Positions 45,728 through 54,684 of a stretch of 64,000 nucleotides of DNA are shown one piece after another. Within the stretch, counting starts at the first letter, position 1; the number at the start of each line of letters is the position of its first letter. The notes under the pieces are model-generated. The model saw only the letters and a program-made list of their open reading frames with translations. It was not told the origin of the DNA and did no database searches. Both the position numbers and the translations under genes were made by a program. The DNA is from Nostoc desertorum CM1-VF14 (GTDB lineage: Bacteria; Cyanobacteriota; Cyanobacteriia; Cyanobacteriales; Nostocaceae): positions 1 through 64,000 of the forward strand of contig JAHHHR010000035.1 in NCBI GenBank assembly GCA_019359245.1, in the 5' to 3' direction.

Positions 45728-45950
45728 ACATCTGTGCATTGGTGTCAACTTAACGTGAAACCCTTGTAATGACCTGATATTCAGTTCTCTGGCTTTCCAT
45801 CACAATCTGCGTTACCCCACCCTAACCCTCCCCTTATAAAGGGGAGGGAACTGGATTTCTTTTTTCCTCCCTTTATAAGGGGGGACTAAGGGGGGTAAAA
45901 TGCCTGTGAAATAAGTGTTTGAGTTTAAGTTTACACCAATGACATCTGTG
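45728..45950. mobile_element. MITE-like element with 9-bp target-site duplication
   Basis: Terminal inverted repeats CATTGGTGTCAACTTAA (45737-45753) and TTAAGTTTACACCAATG (45925-45941) match at 16 of 17 positions, and the match continues more weakly to about 29 bp. They bound a 205-bp non-coding element. Directly outside them the 9-bp sequence ACATCTGTG occurs on both sides (45728-45736 and 45942-45950), a target-site duplication. The interior holds a second palindrome pair (CCCCTTATAAAGGGG type). Removing the element restores a stem-loop of TGTAGGGGCG and CGCCCTTACA, so it inserted into a palindromic repeat downstream of the porin gene. Confidence 0.85.
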
Positions 45951-45968
45951 CGCCCTTACAGCAAAACT

Positions 45969-47741
45969 TTAGAAGGTGAAAGTTGTTCTCAGTGTACCGA
46001 TAATTGCATCATCATTACCGCTGTTTTGACCAGGAGAGGTCAACCAGATCACACCAGGAGTGATTGAAATGTTATCTGACACGCGATACTTGTAAAAGCC
46101 TTCAAAGTGATAAGGTATATCATTGCCAGTACCAGCAAAACCTGGTCGGTTAAACGAATAAGGTTCTGCACCAGCAAAAATACCTAAAACGTTACCTGGT
46201 TTACCGAAGTCAGGTAAAGCTATCCCAACTCCGTAACTCCAAGCTTCATAATCATCACCAACACCAAAGCCTGTGACATCGTGGTAAGAAACGAAGCCAC
46301 TAATTGACAACTTATCGCTAGGTCTGAAGGCTGCCGATACTCCGTATGAATTACTGGAAGCTGCATTTAGAGTACTGAGGGTGTTAGCTTGACCAGTACC
46401 TACAACGCGGTTGGCGCTACCTAAACCACCGCCTAAGTCAAATAAATTACCACCTCCAGCACCATGATAACCGTGAACGTAGGTAGCAGCCAAAGCCAAG
46501 CGATCGCCTACACTAAAGTTCAACTGTCCAAGAGCTGCATAGTTACCTTCAAGCAAACCTTGATTTACTCCAGGATTATTAGCATTTGATGCTAAGTAGC
46601 CTACAGTCAGTGAACTTGGTTTAAAAATGCTACCACCGCTACCAAAGGGTAAAGTCAGTGCTGCACCGGCACCACCACCAATCCGATAGATGGGACTTTC
46701 AGAAGCAAAGGTAGACAAAGCACCATTACCACCATCAAAGTCTTCAAAGTAAGGGTTGTTAGTGGCAGCATAATCGCTATGAATACCTCCAGTGCCCGCC
46801 AAGTAAACTTGAGCTGGGCCTATAGGTACGTAATATGCCAGCCAGTCTATAATCACACCGTTGTTACCAGTGCTACCGATTTGAAAAGTTTGTGTGCCTT
46901 CAGCAGTATCGATAGGAAAACCACCATTATCTACTTGACTAAAGGCTAGCGCATTCCCGGCTGCAAGGCGGGTGTGTAAAACGTCTTTGCCCGTGAAGCT
47001 GGTTTGTAAGTCTAAACGTACCCTGTTTTGGAAGACAGTATTGTTAGCATCGCCAGTATTACCGCCAAACACATCAGTAACGGCAAAAATAGCTTCACCC
47101 ACTAATTTTGTAGTAGTAGAAAACTGATTTGCTTCCAGTTCAGCAGCCCGTGCTTCTACAGCATCTACTCGGCCACGCAGAGTTGCTAGTTCTGCCGAGA
47201 ATTCTTCTTGCAAACGTTGGAGAGTTGCTAAATCCTGTTTTGTCACCAAGTCAGCAGTTGCAGTGGCAATCAGTTCATTAACTCGATCTAAACAAGCATT
47301 TAAACCTGCGGCAAATTCATAGCGGGTTAGTGCCCGGTTGCCCCGATAAGTGGCATTGGGGTATCCTGCGATACAACCGTAGCGTTCAACCAGAGATTGC
47401 AAAGCTTGGAATGCCCAGTCAGTAGGCTGTACATCAGAAAACTGAGAAACTGATGTGACTTGAGACAGTGAATTCTGGTTCTTGCCTTCACTGCTGTAGC
47501 GGTTAACTTCTTCTAAAACCTTATTTTCATCAGTGTTTTGGGCAACCAACTGCCGATTAACTTTTAGTTGCTCTGTTTGAATGGACATTGAAGCACTAGA
47601 AGCTATTGGTGCTTCTGTCTGAGCAGATTTTGCCTCAGAAGAGCTTGCTACTTCAGCAGCCATAGCCCCAGCGGAAACCAACACCGTCACTCCCAAAACT
47701 ACTGGACTTAGTACCAGAGTTTTCCACAATAGATGAGACAT
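45969..47741 (-). CDS. SLH-domain/OprB-type porin (iron uptake porin family)
   Basis: 590 residues. A signal peptide at residues 1-28 (TLVLSPVVLGVTVLVSAGAMAAEVA). The SLH domain (about 85-145: FSDVQPTDWAFQALQSLVERYGCIAGYPNATYRGNRALTRYEFAAGLNACL) binds the peptidoglycan-linked polysaccharide. A coiled coil (about 155-205, LVTKQDLATLQRLQEEFSAELATLRGRVDAVEARAAELEANQ) follows. A C-terminal OprB-like beta-barrel ends with the aromatic IIGTLRTTFTF. Cyanobacterial members are major outer-membrane proteins; some are needed for iron uptake. The ATG at MSHLLWKTL was chosen; seven codons upstream another ATG is less likely. Confidence 0.92.
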   Translation of the reverse strand: MSHLLWKTLVLSPVVLGVTVLVSAGAMAAEVASSSEAKSAQTEAPIASSASMSIQTEQLKVNRQLVAQNTDENKVLEEVNRYSSEGKNQNSLSQVTSVSQFSDVQPTDWAFQALQSLVERYGCIAGYPNATYRGNRALTRYEFAAGLNACLDRVNELIATATADLVTKQDLATLQRLQEEFSAELATLRGRVDAVEARAAELEANQFSTTTKLVGEAIFAVTDVFGGNTGDANNTVFQNRVRLDLQTSFTGKDVLHTRLAAGNALAFSQVDNGGFPIDTAEGTQTFQIGSTGNNGVIIDWLAYYVPIGPAQVYLAGTGGIHSDYAATNNPYFEDFDGGNGALSTFASESPIYRIGGGAGAALTLPFGSGGSIFKPSSLTVGYLASNANNPGVNQGLLEGNYAALGQLNFSVGDRLALAATYVHGYHGAGGGNLFDLGGGLGSANRVVGTGQANTLSTLNAASSNSYGVSAAFRPSDKLSISGFVSYHDVTGFGVGDDYEAWSYGVGIALPDFGKPGNVLGIFAGAEPYSFNRPGFAGTGNDIPYHFEGFYKYRVSDNISITPGVIWLTSPGQNSGNDDAIIGTLRTTFTF

Positions 47742-48711
47742 TTTTGTATTTTCCTTTCCCAAAAAAGACCCAAAATCACTGGCTTCAAGAAAAAGAGAAC
47801 AAGCAGCTGTTGTACTTTTGGAAATCTTATCAGATTGTAGTGATATAAGCTATATCTCACAAAACTTTTACGGATGAAGAAGCGTAAAGCTTTGCAGATA
47901 GCTTATATGCCAAAGGTTGCATTTATATAGGGGTTTTGGTTTATTTTATGCCATTTATGGGGTTTAGCTTCTTGTTTTTAACCCTAATTTGTTGTAGCTC
48001 CTTTTTAGCCTTGAAAAATAACAGATTTCAACTAGAGTTGGCCATTGAATCTTTTTCAAAGCCTTGCTTTATCAGCAATGCCGAAAAATCTTTGCTTGGA
48101 ACCAAGCACAAATAAATAAGGTTTTGAATATTTTATGGACAGAGTAAAAAAGAGCATTGCTCAATTCTCAAGGATTTGATTGTTATCTTTTTTTAGTAAC
48201 CTCTCAATTAATTCTGTGAAAAACTATTAATTACAACGGCTTTAAATTAATAAAACACATAACTTAAGTCTCAAAGGAAGACATAAAGTCTGTTTTACCG
48301 GAACAAAATTCAGGATTCAGGAGTCAGAATTCAGTTTGGTAAGGGACTTCCAAAAAATGTCCCATCGCTGTGCAAGCAGGGGGAGCAAGGGAGGAAGAAT
48401 CCGATCATCGTCTTTGCTCTAAAAATTGGATAATTTAATTTCTGGAAATCCCTAAGCTGATGCGCGCCTAAATTGTATAAGCACTGTTTACGGTTGTTAA
48501 CTGTCATCAGTCAAGGAAGATTACCCTCCTCCCTCGAAGGCAACAGACTCGGTGAAAATTTTGTATAGTTACATTTTGTTATGATAATCATTATCATCAA
48601 AAATTATTGTTAAATATAATCCGGAAGACGCATACTTGACCCTTAAGCTTAAGGTACATTTAATCTATTGTTAACCTATTAACTTGATGTAGCTATTGGG
48701 TAACCCGGTAA
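47742..48711. other. Long intergenic region with Fur box
   Basis: 970 bp between the divergent porin and the first HMA-like gene. No gene. It contains repeat-like AT-rich DNA, a degenerate purine-rich STRR around 48375-48395, ATTCAGGAGTCAGAATTCAG words at 48305-48335, and the Fur-type palindrome at 48582-48596. The porin promoter is presumably near 47760-47950, where the imperfect GATATAAGCTATATC occurs (47842-47856). Confidence 0.5.
48582..48596. promoter_or_regulatory. Fur (ferric uptake regulator) box
   Basis: TGATAATCATTATCA is a perfect 7-1-7 inverted repeat, the core Fur-binding pattern, in the AT-rich sequence TTATGATAATCATTATCATC. It lies 116 bp upstream of the ATG of the first HMA-like gene and about 840 bp from the porin start. 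Iron-dependent repression of the downstream gene run is therefore likely. Confidence 0.8.
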
Positions 48712-50004
48712 ATGACTAAAAATACCAGTAATCGTGAAAAATTAAACATTTTAGCTAAAATATCTTCTAATTTAATCTCTAAACAACCAAACAACGGAGT
48801 CAATCAGAGTAAAAGCAAAGCGATCGCACAGTCAATGAAGTTACAGCCCTCTGGTGGGTTGCAAATAGTTCATGTCACTACCGGGCGTGTGCGACTCCGC
48901 ACTACTGACAGTAGTCTTAACTCGATGCTAGACAGGATAGCCCAAGATTTACGCTCCTTAGAAGGAGTGACGGAAGTTACTGTGAATGAGCAAACGGGCA
49001 GTTTGGTGATTAATTTTGATGAAGACAAGCTGTCATTACCGCGAATTTTGGCCCTAAAATCCGATCTTGAGATCCAACAGCCGCAAGCTTCGTCTGATTC
49101 ACCTAGTAAGACCGATCCCTTTGCAGCTTGGAAATCGGCTTCATTTTGGAAAGAGCAGGGTATTTCCTTAATTCCGATGATGACAGGCTTGGCGGTAACA
49201 GGAAGATTGGGAATTCATGGCTGGGTATCGATTCCAGTTTACATGATTGTGGCGGATGTAACCCGTGGTGTAATTGGTTGTATTGGCTCTCAAGTTCCGA
49301 CATCAGAAAAGAACGAGGAAAACCATACCAGTTCTGCGATAAAAAGCGACATATCTGAATTGGAATTATCAAAAGAGGAGCGAAATAATCTTGAGAAGCC
49401 TAGCGAGGTGACAGCACCTGCAAAGATTGACTACAGCGTAGTCCATGCAATTGATGGCCGTATTCGGTTGAATGTGCCAAAAATCGCCCAAGATCGAGCT
49501 TATGCGCGGCGGCTTGAGAGAATAGTGAAAACCGATGCTGAAGTTACAAGCGTGCGTATGAATTTTGATGCGGCATCGATCGCGATCGCTTATCAGTCTC
49601 GTAAGATTCCATTATCTCATTGGGTGAATCTGATGGAATTGGCATTGGAGACAAACCCAGCAACACAGACAATCATAAAGGCTAACCAACCTCTACAAGA
49701 AGTTAGTCAAACTGCTGAAAGTACAGACGCAACAACGGTAAATGATCCTACTCCCGTTAGTCAGTCTGCTGAAATTACAGACGCAATAACGGTAAATGAT
49801 CCTACTCCTGTTAGTCAGACTGCTGAAAGTACAGACGCAACAACGGTAAATGATCCTACTCCCGTTAGTCAGACTGCTGAAAGTACAGACGCAACAACGG
49901 CAAACAAAACGAGTTCAAAGTTATCAAGTCTGTGGACTAACCTAAAATCGCCTGCAATGTCTTTCTCGTTAGGTGTTATGGCGAACTTACCCTTGCAAAC
50001 TTAA
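48712..50004 (+). CDS. Double HMA-like-domain protein with membrane segment and 18-residue repeats
   Basis: 430 residues. First HMA-like module at residues 50-118 (LQIVHVTTGRVRLRTTD...LVINFDEDKL). A hydrophobic region at 150-192 (GISLIPMMTGLAVTGRLGIHGWVSIPVYMIVADV) probably spans the membrane. Second module at 240-312 (YSVVHAIDGRIRLNVP...IAIAYQSRK). Then four tandem copies of an 18-residue Thr/Ser/Asp-rich unit (331-398) and a hydrophobic tail. The modules have the ferredoxin-like alternation of HMA domains but no CxxC metal site. First gene behind the Fur box, followed after 37 bp by a related gene. The role is unknown; it is probably membrane-bound metal or ATPase accessory. Confidence 0.8.
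   Translation: MTKNTSNREKLNILAKISSNLISKQPNNGVNQSKSKAIAQSMKLQPSGGLQIVHVTTGRVRLRTTDSSLNSMLDRIAQDLRSLEGVTEVTVNEQTGSLVINFDEDKLSLPRILALKSDLEIQQPQASSDSPSKTDPFAAWKSASFWKEQGISLIPMMTGLAVTGRLGIHGWVSIPVYMIVADVTRGVIGCIGSQVPTSEKNEENHTSSAIKSDISELELSKEERNNLEKPSEVTAPAKIDYSVVHAIDGRIRLNVPKIAQDRAYARRLERIVKTDAEVTSVRMNFDAASIAIAYQSRKIPLSHWVNLMELALETNPATQTIIKANQPLQEVSQTAESTDATTVNDPTPVSQSAEITDAITVNDPTPVSQTAESTDATTVNDPTPVSQTAESTDATTANKTSSKLSSLWTNLKSPAMSFSLGVMANLPLQT
49702..49911. repeat. 54-bp tandem repeat in coding sequence
   Basis: Units start at 49702, 49756, 49810 and 49864. Each encodes VSQTAESTDATTVNDPTP with few changes; the last is cut short. The copies are nearly identical in DNA, so the array is young or kept uniform by slippage. 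Confidence 0.9.
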
Positions 50005-50041
50005 TATACAGTTTCAAATTGCGGAATAGTGGAGGGGAATT

Positions 50042-50887
50042 ATGGCTGGTTTAAATTTAGAAAGGGTAGCAGATTTAGACAAAAAACCAGAGCAAATAGT
50101 CACACACGAGATTAATAGCCCCGCAACGCCGCCTTCAAAGGTAGCATATAGTGTTATTTGTGCATCTCCCGGACAAGTGGGATTTTGCATACCTCAGATT
50201 ACCGAAGATCCAAAATATGTGGAACGTCTTCTGGCCTTGCTTACCAATGAGCCTTTGGTAATCAATCAGGAAGTCGACAATACTATGGTAGGGTCAATTG
50301 CTATTACCTATAAATCTGATGTAAAGTCAGATGTTGAGATGCGATCGCATTTGGCTAATTTGATTCAGTCTGCTGGCAATCCAGAAGTGTTACCAGCAAA
50401 TGCAAAGAAATTCAAACCATACTCAGATGCGGTAAAAACAGAAGACAAACAGGATAGAAAGCTAAAAATCCCAGCAGAGAAGCAGAAATCAGCAACATTC
50501 TCCTTATCCTCTGCGGATGTCTCAGTCTCTAAGACTAAAAGCAATTCGCTATCCTCAACCGATTCTCAGCTTGCAACTCAACAAACAAAAAAACCTGCAA
50601 AAGTAGCTTATAGCATTGCTCATGCAATTCCCGGAAGAGTGCGGTTTCGTGTGCCTCGAATTGCCCGCGATCCAAAGTATGTCCAACGCTTAGAGGCATT
50701 ACTCAAATCAGATTCTACAGTTACCAGTGAGCGAGTTAATAGCGCTGCAAAATCAGTTGTTATTACCTATAAAACTGGAATGATGCGGGATTCTCAGAAG
50801 CGAGTGCAAAGCTTTTTGTCAGCAACAATATCTCATCTAGCCAGTTTAATTGAATCTGCCAATGATCCCGCCACAGCAATAAGTTAG
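50042..50887 (+). CDS. Double HMA-like-domain protein, soluble
   Basis: 281 residues, no membrane helix. The first module at 35-112 (YSVICASPGQVGFCIPQITEDPKYVERL) has lost the arginines of the signature. The second at 188-272 (YSIAHAIPGRVRFRVPRIARDPKYVQRLEALLKSDSTV) is a textbook copy. A charged Lys/Ser-rich linker joins them. Starts 37 bp after the preceding gene with GGAGGGG just upstream of the ATG, so it is co-transcribed. It is followed after 143 bp by the P-type ATPase gene, whose N-terminus carries the same module. It may exchange with or cap the ATPase's module; the function is inferred. Confidence 0.8.
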   Translation: MAGLNLERVADLDKKPEQIVTHEINSPATPPSKVAYSVICASPGQVGFCIPQITEDPKYVERLLALLTNEPLVINQEVDNTMVGSIAITYKSDVKSDVEMRSHLANLIQSAGNPEVLPANAKKFKPYSDAVKTEDKQDRKLKIPAEKQKSATFSLSSADVSVSKTKSNSLSSTDSQLATQQTKKPAKVAYSIAHAIPGRVRFRVPRIARDPKYVQRLEALLKSDSTVTSERVNSAAKSVVITYKTGMMRDSQKRVQSFLSATISHLASLIESANDPATAIS

Positions 50888-51030
50888 TCAACCAATCTAG
50901 CTGATTACAAATAACCAAACTATTGATAGCTAACCAATCTCGCCAGATTGGTGGCTAATTTGCTCTCTTTACCTCAGCAAAGAGCCTAATTTTCATTGAA
51001 GTGTAACAATATTTGGAACAAAGAAAAGTA

Positions 51031-53280
51031 ATGGCAAAAGTAGCACTGGAACTACCATCACCTCCCAAATCTCAATTCACTGTGTTGGAAGGCAATGGAA
51101 AAGTTTCTTTAATTGACATTAATGGACACTCTCAAGAACAGCTTCCCAACGTTACCTACAGCGTTGTCCATACAACTCCGGGAAGACTGCGGTTTCGTCT
51201 ACCTCGCTTACGCACTGATGCAGATTATGCCAAGCGTCTGGAAGTATTGTTAACAGCAGATGCGCTGGTGAAGAATGTCCGTGTCAAGCCTGCGGCAATG
51301 TCAGTTGCAGTTACTTATAAATCTAATAAAGTTTCTGATGCGAAGATGCGATCGCATCTTCACGATTTGATTCAGGCTGCTAGTGAGGTAGTCGTTCTCA
51401 AAAACTCTACATCATCGGAAACTGAAAAAGAGCCATCTTGGCCAGGTTTACAACTCTCTGCTGTTGCGACTACTTTAGCAGTGCTGGGAGGGCCATTAGG
51501 ATTATCGATCCCGCCTTTGATAGTGGTGCTTCCGATCGCTCTGGCTACTTTACCCGTTATCCAACGAGCATGGGAGGGTATTACGGTAGAGCGAAAATTG
51601 AATATTGACTTTTTGGATTTTATGGCGATCGCTATTACTACCTTCCAAGGTCAATTTCTCACACCATCGCTGATGCTGGGTTTAATTGAAGTGGGTGAAA
51701 ATATCCGCGATCGCACAGCTCGTTCTTCTGCTCAACAAACTCTAGATTTACTTAGTTCTCTAGGGCAATTTGTCTGGGTAGAACGCAATGGCGAAAAGGT
51801 ACAAATTCCCATTCAAGATGTGCAGCGTGGCGATACAGTAATTGTTTACCCCGGTGAACAAGTGCCGGTTGATGGTAGCATTTTGCGAGGTAAAGCCCTG
51901 TTAGATGAGCAGAAACTAACTGGCGAATCGATGCCGGTGCTGAAGAAAAAGGGACAACCAGTTTTCGCCTCAACCCTGGTACGAGAAGGACGAATTTATA
52001 TTCTTGCAGAATGGATAGGCAACGATACCCGCGCCGGACAGAGCATTAAGTTAATGCAAGAAGCACCTGTCCACGATACCCGAATGGAGAATTATGCCAC
52101 GAAATTTGCTCAAAAAGCTGTCATGCCAACTTTGCTACTTGGTGGAGCAGTATTTGCCGCAACTCGCAACCCTTCACGAGCAGCCAGCGTTTTAACTCTA
52201 GACTTTGCTACAGGTATTCGAGTATCAGTCCCGACAACAGTTTTAGCAGCATTAACTTATGCTGCCCGACGAGGTATTCTTATCCGTAGCGGACGGGCGT
52301 TAGAACAACTAGCAGAAGTTGATACCATAGTTTTTGATAAAACGGGGACACTGACTAAGGGAGAAGTTGATGTTGTCAGTGTGGAAAATCTCAATCCCGC
52401 AACCTCAAGATTACGGGTGTTGGAATTGGCCGCCGCCGCCGAACAGCGTTTAACTCATCCAGTAGCAGAAGCAATTGTTCGCTATGCCCAAGCAGAGCAA
52501 GTAGAAATTTTGCCGCGTAGCAAGTGGGATTATCAACTAGGTTTGGGCGTAAAAGCTCAGATTGATGGAGAGACAGTTTATGTTGGGAGCGATCGCTTTT
52601 TGCGTACCAGTGGCATTGACATGGAAGCATTAAATGGCCACCAAAAATCTCCAAATTCATCGATTTATGTGGCTAGCAACGGTCAACTTCAAGGTATTAT
52701 TAAATATAGTGATCTTCTCCGTCCCGAAAGTCGGGAAGTCATTAGGGCACTTTCGACGGTCGAAGGTGTGGAAATCCATATGCTAACCGGCGATAATAAG
52801 CGAACTGCGACTGCTGTCGCTGCTCAACTAGGTATTTTGCCGACGCATACTCACGCAGAAGCTTTTCCAGAACAAAAGGCAACAGTTGTCCAACAACTGC
52901 ATGAACAAGGCAAGACGGTTGCATTTGTCGGCGATGGAATTAACGATTCGCCAGCTTTAGCCTACGCCGATGTTTCCGTTTCCTTTGCCAACGGTTCTGA
53001 GATAGCCCGCGAAACAGCAGACTTAGTGTTGATGCAGAATGACTTGCATGGTTTATTAGAAGCGATCGCGATCGCTCGTCAAGCCAAGCAATTGATTCGG
53101 CAAAACACAGGACTAGTTGCCGTTCCTAACCTAGCGGCAATGGTGATAGCCGTTTTCTTTGGTCTTAACCCCTTAGCTGCAACAGTAGTCAACAATGGCT
53201 CAACCGTAGTTGCCGGAGTCAACGGTTTACGTCCGATTCTTAAAAGTCGTCGACATAAAGCTCTACCATCGGCAAGATGA
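51031..53280 (+). CDS. Cysteine-free P1B-type ATPase with N-terminal HMA-like domain
   Basis: 749 residues. The HMA-like module is at 42-118 (YSVVHTTPGRLRFRLPRLR). Two or more membrane helices lie at 140-215. The actuator has LTGESMPV (TGES at 297-300). The phosphorylation site is DKTGT at 436-440, the P1B-specific HP at 476-477 in RLTHPVAEA, then MLTGDNKRTA and FVGDGINDSPAL. In the helix where P1B pumps carry CPC/SPC/TPC it reads LTLDFATGIRVSVP (390-395 LDFATG). No cysteine occurs anywhere in the protein. It therefore pumps a hard metal such as Fe or Mn if it pumps metal at all. ATG chosen over an upstream TTG. DUF5132 follows 71 bp later. Confidence 0.9.
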   Translation: MAKVALELPSPPKSQFTVLEGNGKVSLIDINGHSQEQLPNVTYSVVHTTPGRLRFRLPRLRTDADYAKRLEVLLTADALVKNVRVKPAAMSVAVTYKSNKVSDAKMRSHLHDLIQAASEVVVLKNSTSSETEKEPSWPGLQLSAVATTLAVLGGPLGLSIPPLIVVLPIALATLPVIQRAWEGITVERKLNIDFLDFMAIAITTFQGQFLTPSLMLGLIEVGENIRDRTARSSAQQTLDLLSSLGQFVWVERNGEKVQIPIQDVQRGDTVIVYPGEQVPVDGSILRGKALLDEQKLTGESMPVLKKKGQPVFASTLVREGRIYILAEWIGNDTRAGQSIKLMQEAPVHDTRMENYATKFAQKAVMPTLLLGGAVFAATRNPSRAASVLTLDFATGIRVSVPTTVLAALTYAARRGILIRSGRALEQLAEVDTIVFDKTGTLTKGEVDVVSVENLNPATSRLRVLELAAAAEQRLTHPVAEAIVRYAQAEQVEILPRSKWDYQLGLGVKAQIDGETVYVGSDRFLRTSGIDMEALNGHQKSPNSSIYVASNGQLQGIIKYSDLLRPESREVIRALSTVEGVEIHMLTGDNKRTATAVAAQLGILPTHTHAEAFPEQKATVVQQLHEQGKTVAFVGDGINDSPALAYADVSVSFANGSEIARETADLVLMQNDLHGLLEAIAIARQAKQLIRQNTGLVAVPNLAAMVIAVFFGLNPLAATVVNNGSTVVAGVNGLRPILKSRRHKALPSAR

Positions 53281-53351
53281 TCCAACTATGCCGACAAGAG
53301 TATCTTAAAAAGCTTTCTGAGATTTCTTAATTAAATAGGAGAAAATTGAAC

Positions 53352-53660
53352 ATGGCCCCTAAAATCAGTGATTTTGTTGAAGATGCAGGCGCTCCCGGTA
53401 TTATAGCCGGAATTGGTGCAGTTCTCTTAGCACCTGTTCTACTGCCGATTGTTGCTGGAGTTGGTAAACCCTTAGTCAAATCAGTCATCAAAGGCGGAAT
53501 TGGTCTTTATGAAAGAAGCAAAGGAACCATTGCAGAAATGGGCGAAACCTGGGAAGACATGGTAGCCGAAGCCAGAGCCGAACTTGCTGATGAAAAAGAA
53601 ACCCCCGTATTTGAAGCGTCTGCCACCAATGGTGATAATGTCGCCGATAATGGTGTGTAA
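53352..53660 (+). CDS. DUF5132 protein
   Basis: 102 residues. A hydrophobic stretch with glycine-zipper character, GAPGIIAGIGAVLLAPVLLPIVAGVGKPLVKSVIKGGIGLYERSKG (residues 13-57), is followed by an acidic helix EMGETWEDMVAEARAELADE. This matches DUF5132, known mainly from cyanobacteria. The hydrophobic part could insert into or bend a membrane. It lies 71 bp after the P-type ATPase on the same strand, with AGGAG upstream of the ATG, so it is probably its partner. No cysteine. Function unknown. Confidence 0.82.
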   Translation: MAPKISDFVEDAGAPGIIAGIGAVLLAPVLLPIVAGVGKPLVKSVIKGGIGLYERSKGTIAEMGETWEDMVAEARAELADEKETPVFEASATNGDNVADNGV

Positions 53661-54096
53661 TTTCATCCGCTCATTAGCAAGTTAAATTCTTTGCCATAGG
53701 CGACTCCAATTCCCCTAATAAAAGAAGCCCACCCCCAACCCCTCCCCGCCTGCGGGGAGGGGAGACAAAGCAAAGCTTTGGCGGGGCGGGGTTCTCCGGG
53801 TTTAATAAGTAATCAAGCGGACATAATATAATTTATGTTTTGCAAGCCCCTAGAGCAAGATAGTGCAAAAACTCCTCGCTTCTCTTATTCCTGTGTGTTC
53901 TCTGCGCCGCGCCAGATGCTTCTCCCAAGGGGAGACGCTGCGCGTAGCTTGCTTCCCCGCAGGGGTACAAGTCGGCAGAGCCGCCCAACGCACTGGCTTC
54001 TCTGGGGTTCGTTTTCCATTAATTTTTCACTTATTTCTGTAAATAACAAACCCACAACAAAAAATCCACTATCACACAAGTAAAAAAGGTGGTTGC
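53661..54096. other. Intergenic region rich in palindromes
   Basis: 436 bp. It begins with a perfect GC hairpin, CCCCTCCCCGC (53739-53749) and GCGGGGAGGGG (53752-53762), a possible terminator after the ATPase-DUF5132 unit. It also carries the dispersed repeat at 53917-53994. No gene. Confidence 0.6.
53917..53994. repeat. Palindromic dispersed repeat
   Basis: Modules TCTCCCAAGGGGAGA, GCGCGTAGCTTGCTTCC and CCCCGCAGGGG. The GCGTAGCTTGCTTCC piece recurs at 61617-61631 inside the KdpF-like gene region. Confidence 0.75.
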
Positions 54097-54675
54097 ATGT
54101 TGACAAATGGTCATAGCACTTACAATAAAATGCCGGAAATTATAGACAGAGCCAGCTTCAAAACACCACCAAAACCAATATCTACAAAAGTTGTAAGTTC
54201 GACTCCCGGAAGATTGCGGTTGAGAGTGGCTCATTCTCATCGTCAACCAGAAAAGATGCAACACATCGCCAATGCTTTGTCAGCAAATGCTCACATTAAT
54301 CAAGTTAAGACAAATATCCATCATGGCAGTATTGTGATCAATCACGATGGTAAAGATGGCAGTCTAGAAAATGTGCTAGCAACACTTAAAGATTTAGGAA
54401 TAATTTTTGCCAATGTTTCCGAGGGTAACACCGAGGCAGCAGCAGGAGTATCATCTGCGGTTGTTGACTTAAACCAGCGCGTAAAACAGTCAACAGGTGG
54501 TGCTTTTGATCTGCGGATTCTTTTCCCTGTGGGATTAGCTAGCCTTTCGCTGCGACAATTACTTAATAAAGGGTTGCAGTTAGAAGGTATTCCTTGGTAT
54601 GTTCTAGCATGGTATGCTTTTGATAGCTTTATTAAGTTGCACGGAAATAGCCAAAAACAATCACAAAATGAGTAA
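54097..54675 (+). CDS. Single HMA-like-domain protein with C-terminal membrane segments
   Basis: 192 residues, no cysteine. The HMA-like module at about 30-102 (KVVSSTPGRLRLRVAHSHRQPEKMQHIANALS...GSIVINHDG) is the more histidine-rich version (HSH, HIHH-type residues). A polar linker follows, then a hydrophobic C-terminal region (about 138-180, RILFPVGLASLSLRQLLNKGLQ and IPWYVLAWYAFDSF). The architecture resembles the N-terminal extension of the ATPase detached from its pump. The AAGGTGG sequence precedes the ATG. It faces the WD40 gene on the opposite strand with only 9 bp between the stop codons. Confidence 0.8.
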   Translation: MLTNGHSTYNKMPEIIDRASFKTPPKPISTKVVSSTPGRLRLRVAHSHRQPEKMQHIANALSANAHINQVKTNIHHGSIVINHDGKDGSLENVLATLKDLGIIFANVSEGNTEAAAGVSSAVVDLNQRVKQSTGGAFDLRILFPVGLASLSLRQLLNKGLQLEGIPWYVLAWYAFDSFIKLHGNSQKQSQNE

Positions 54676-54684
54676 CTGAAAAGC

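Noticed and set aside
48712..54675. Interpreting the HMA-like genes as classic copper chaperones
   Set aside because: None of the modules has a CxxC motif, and the ATPase has no cysteine and no CPC.
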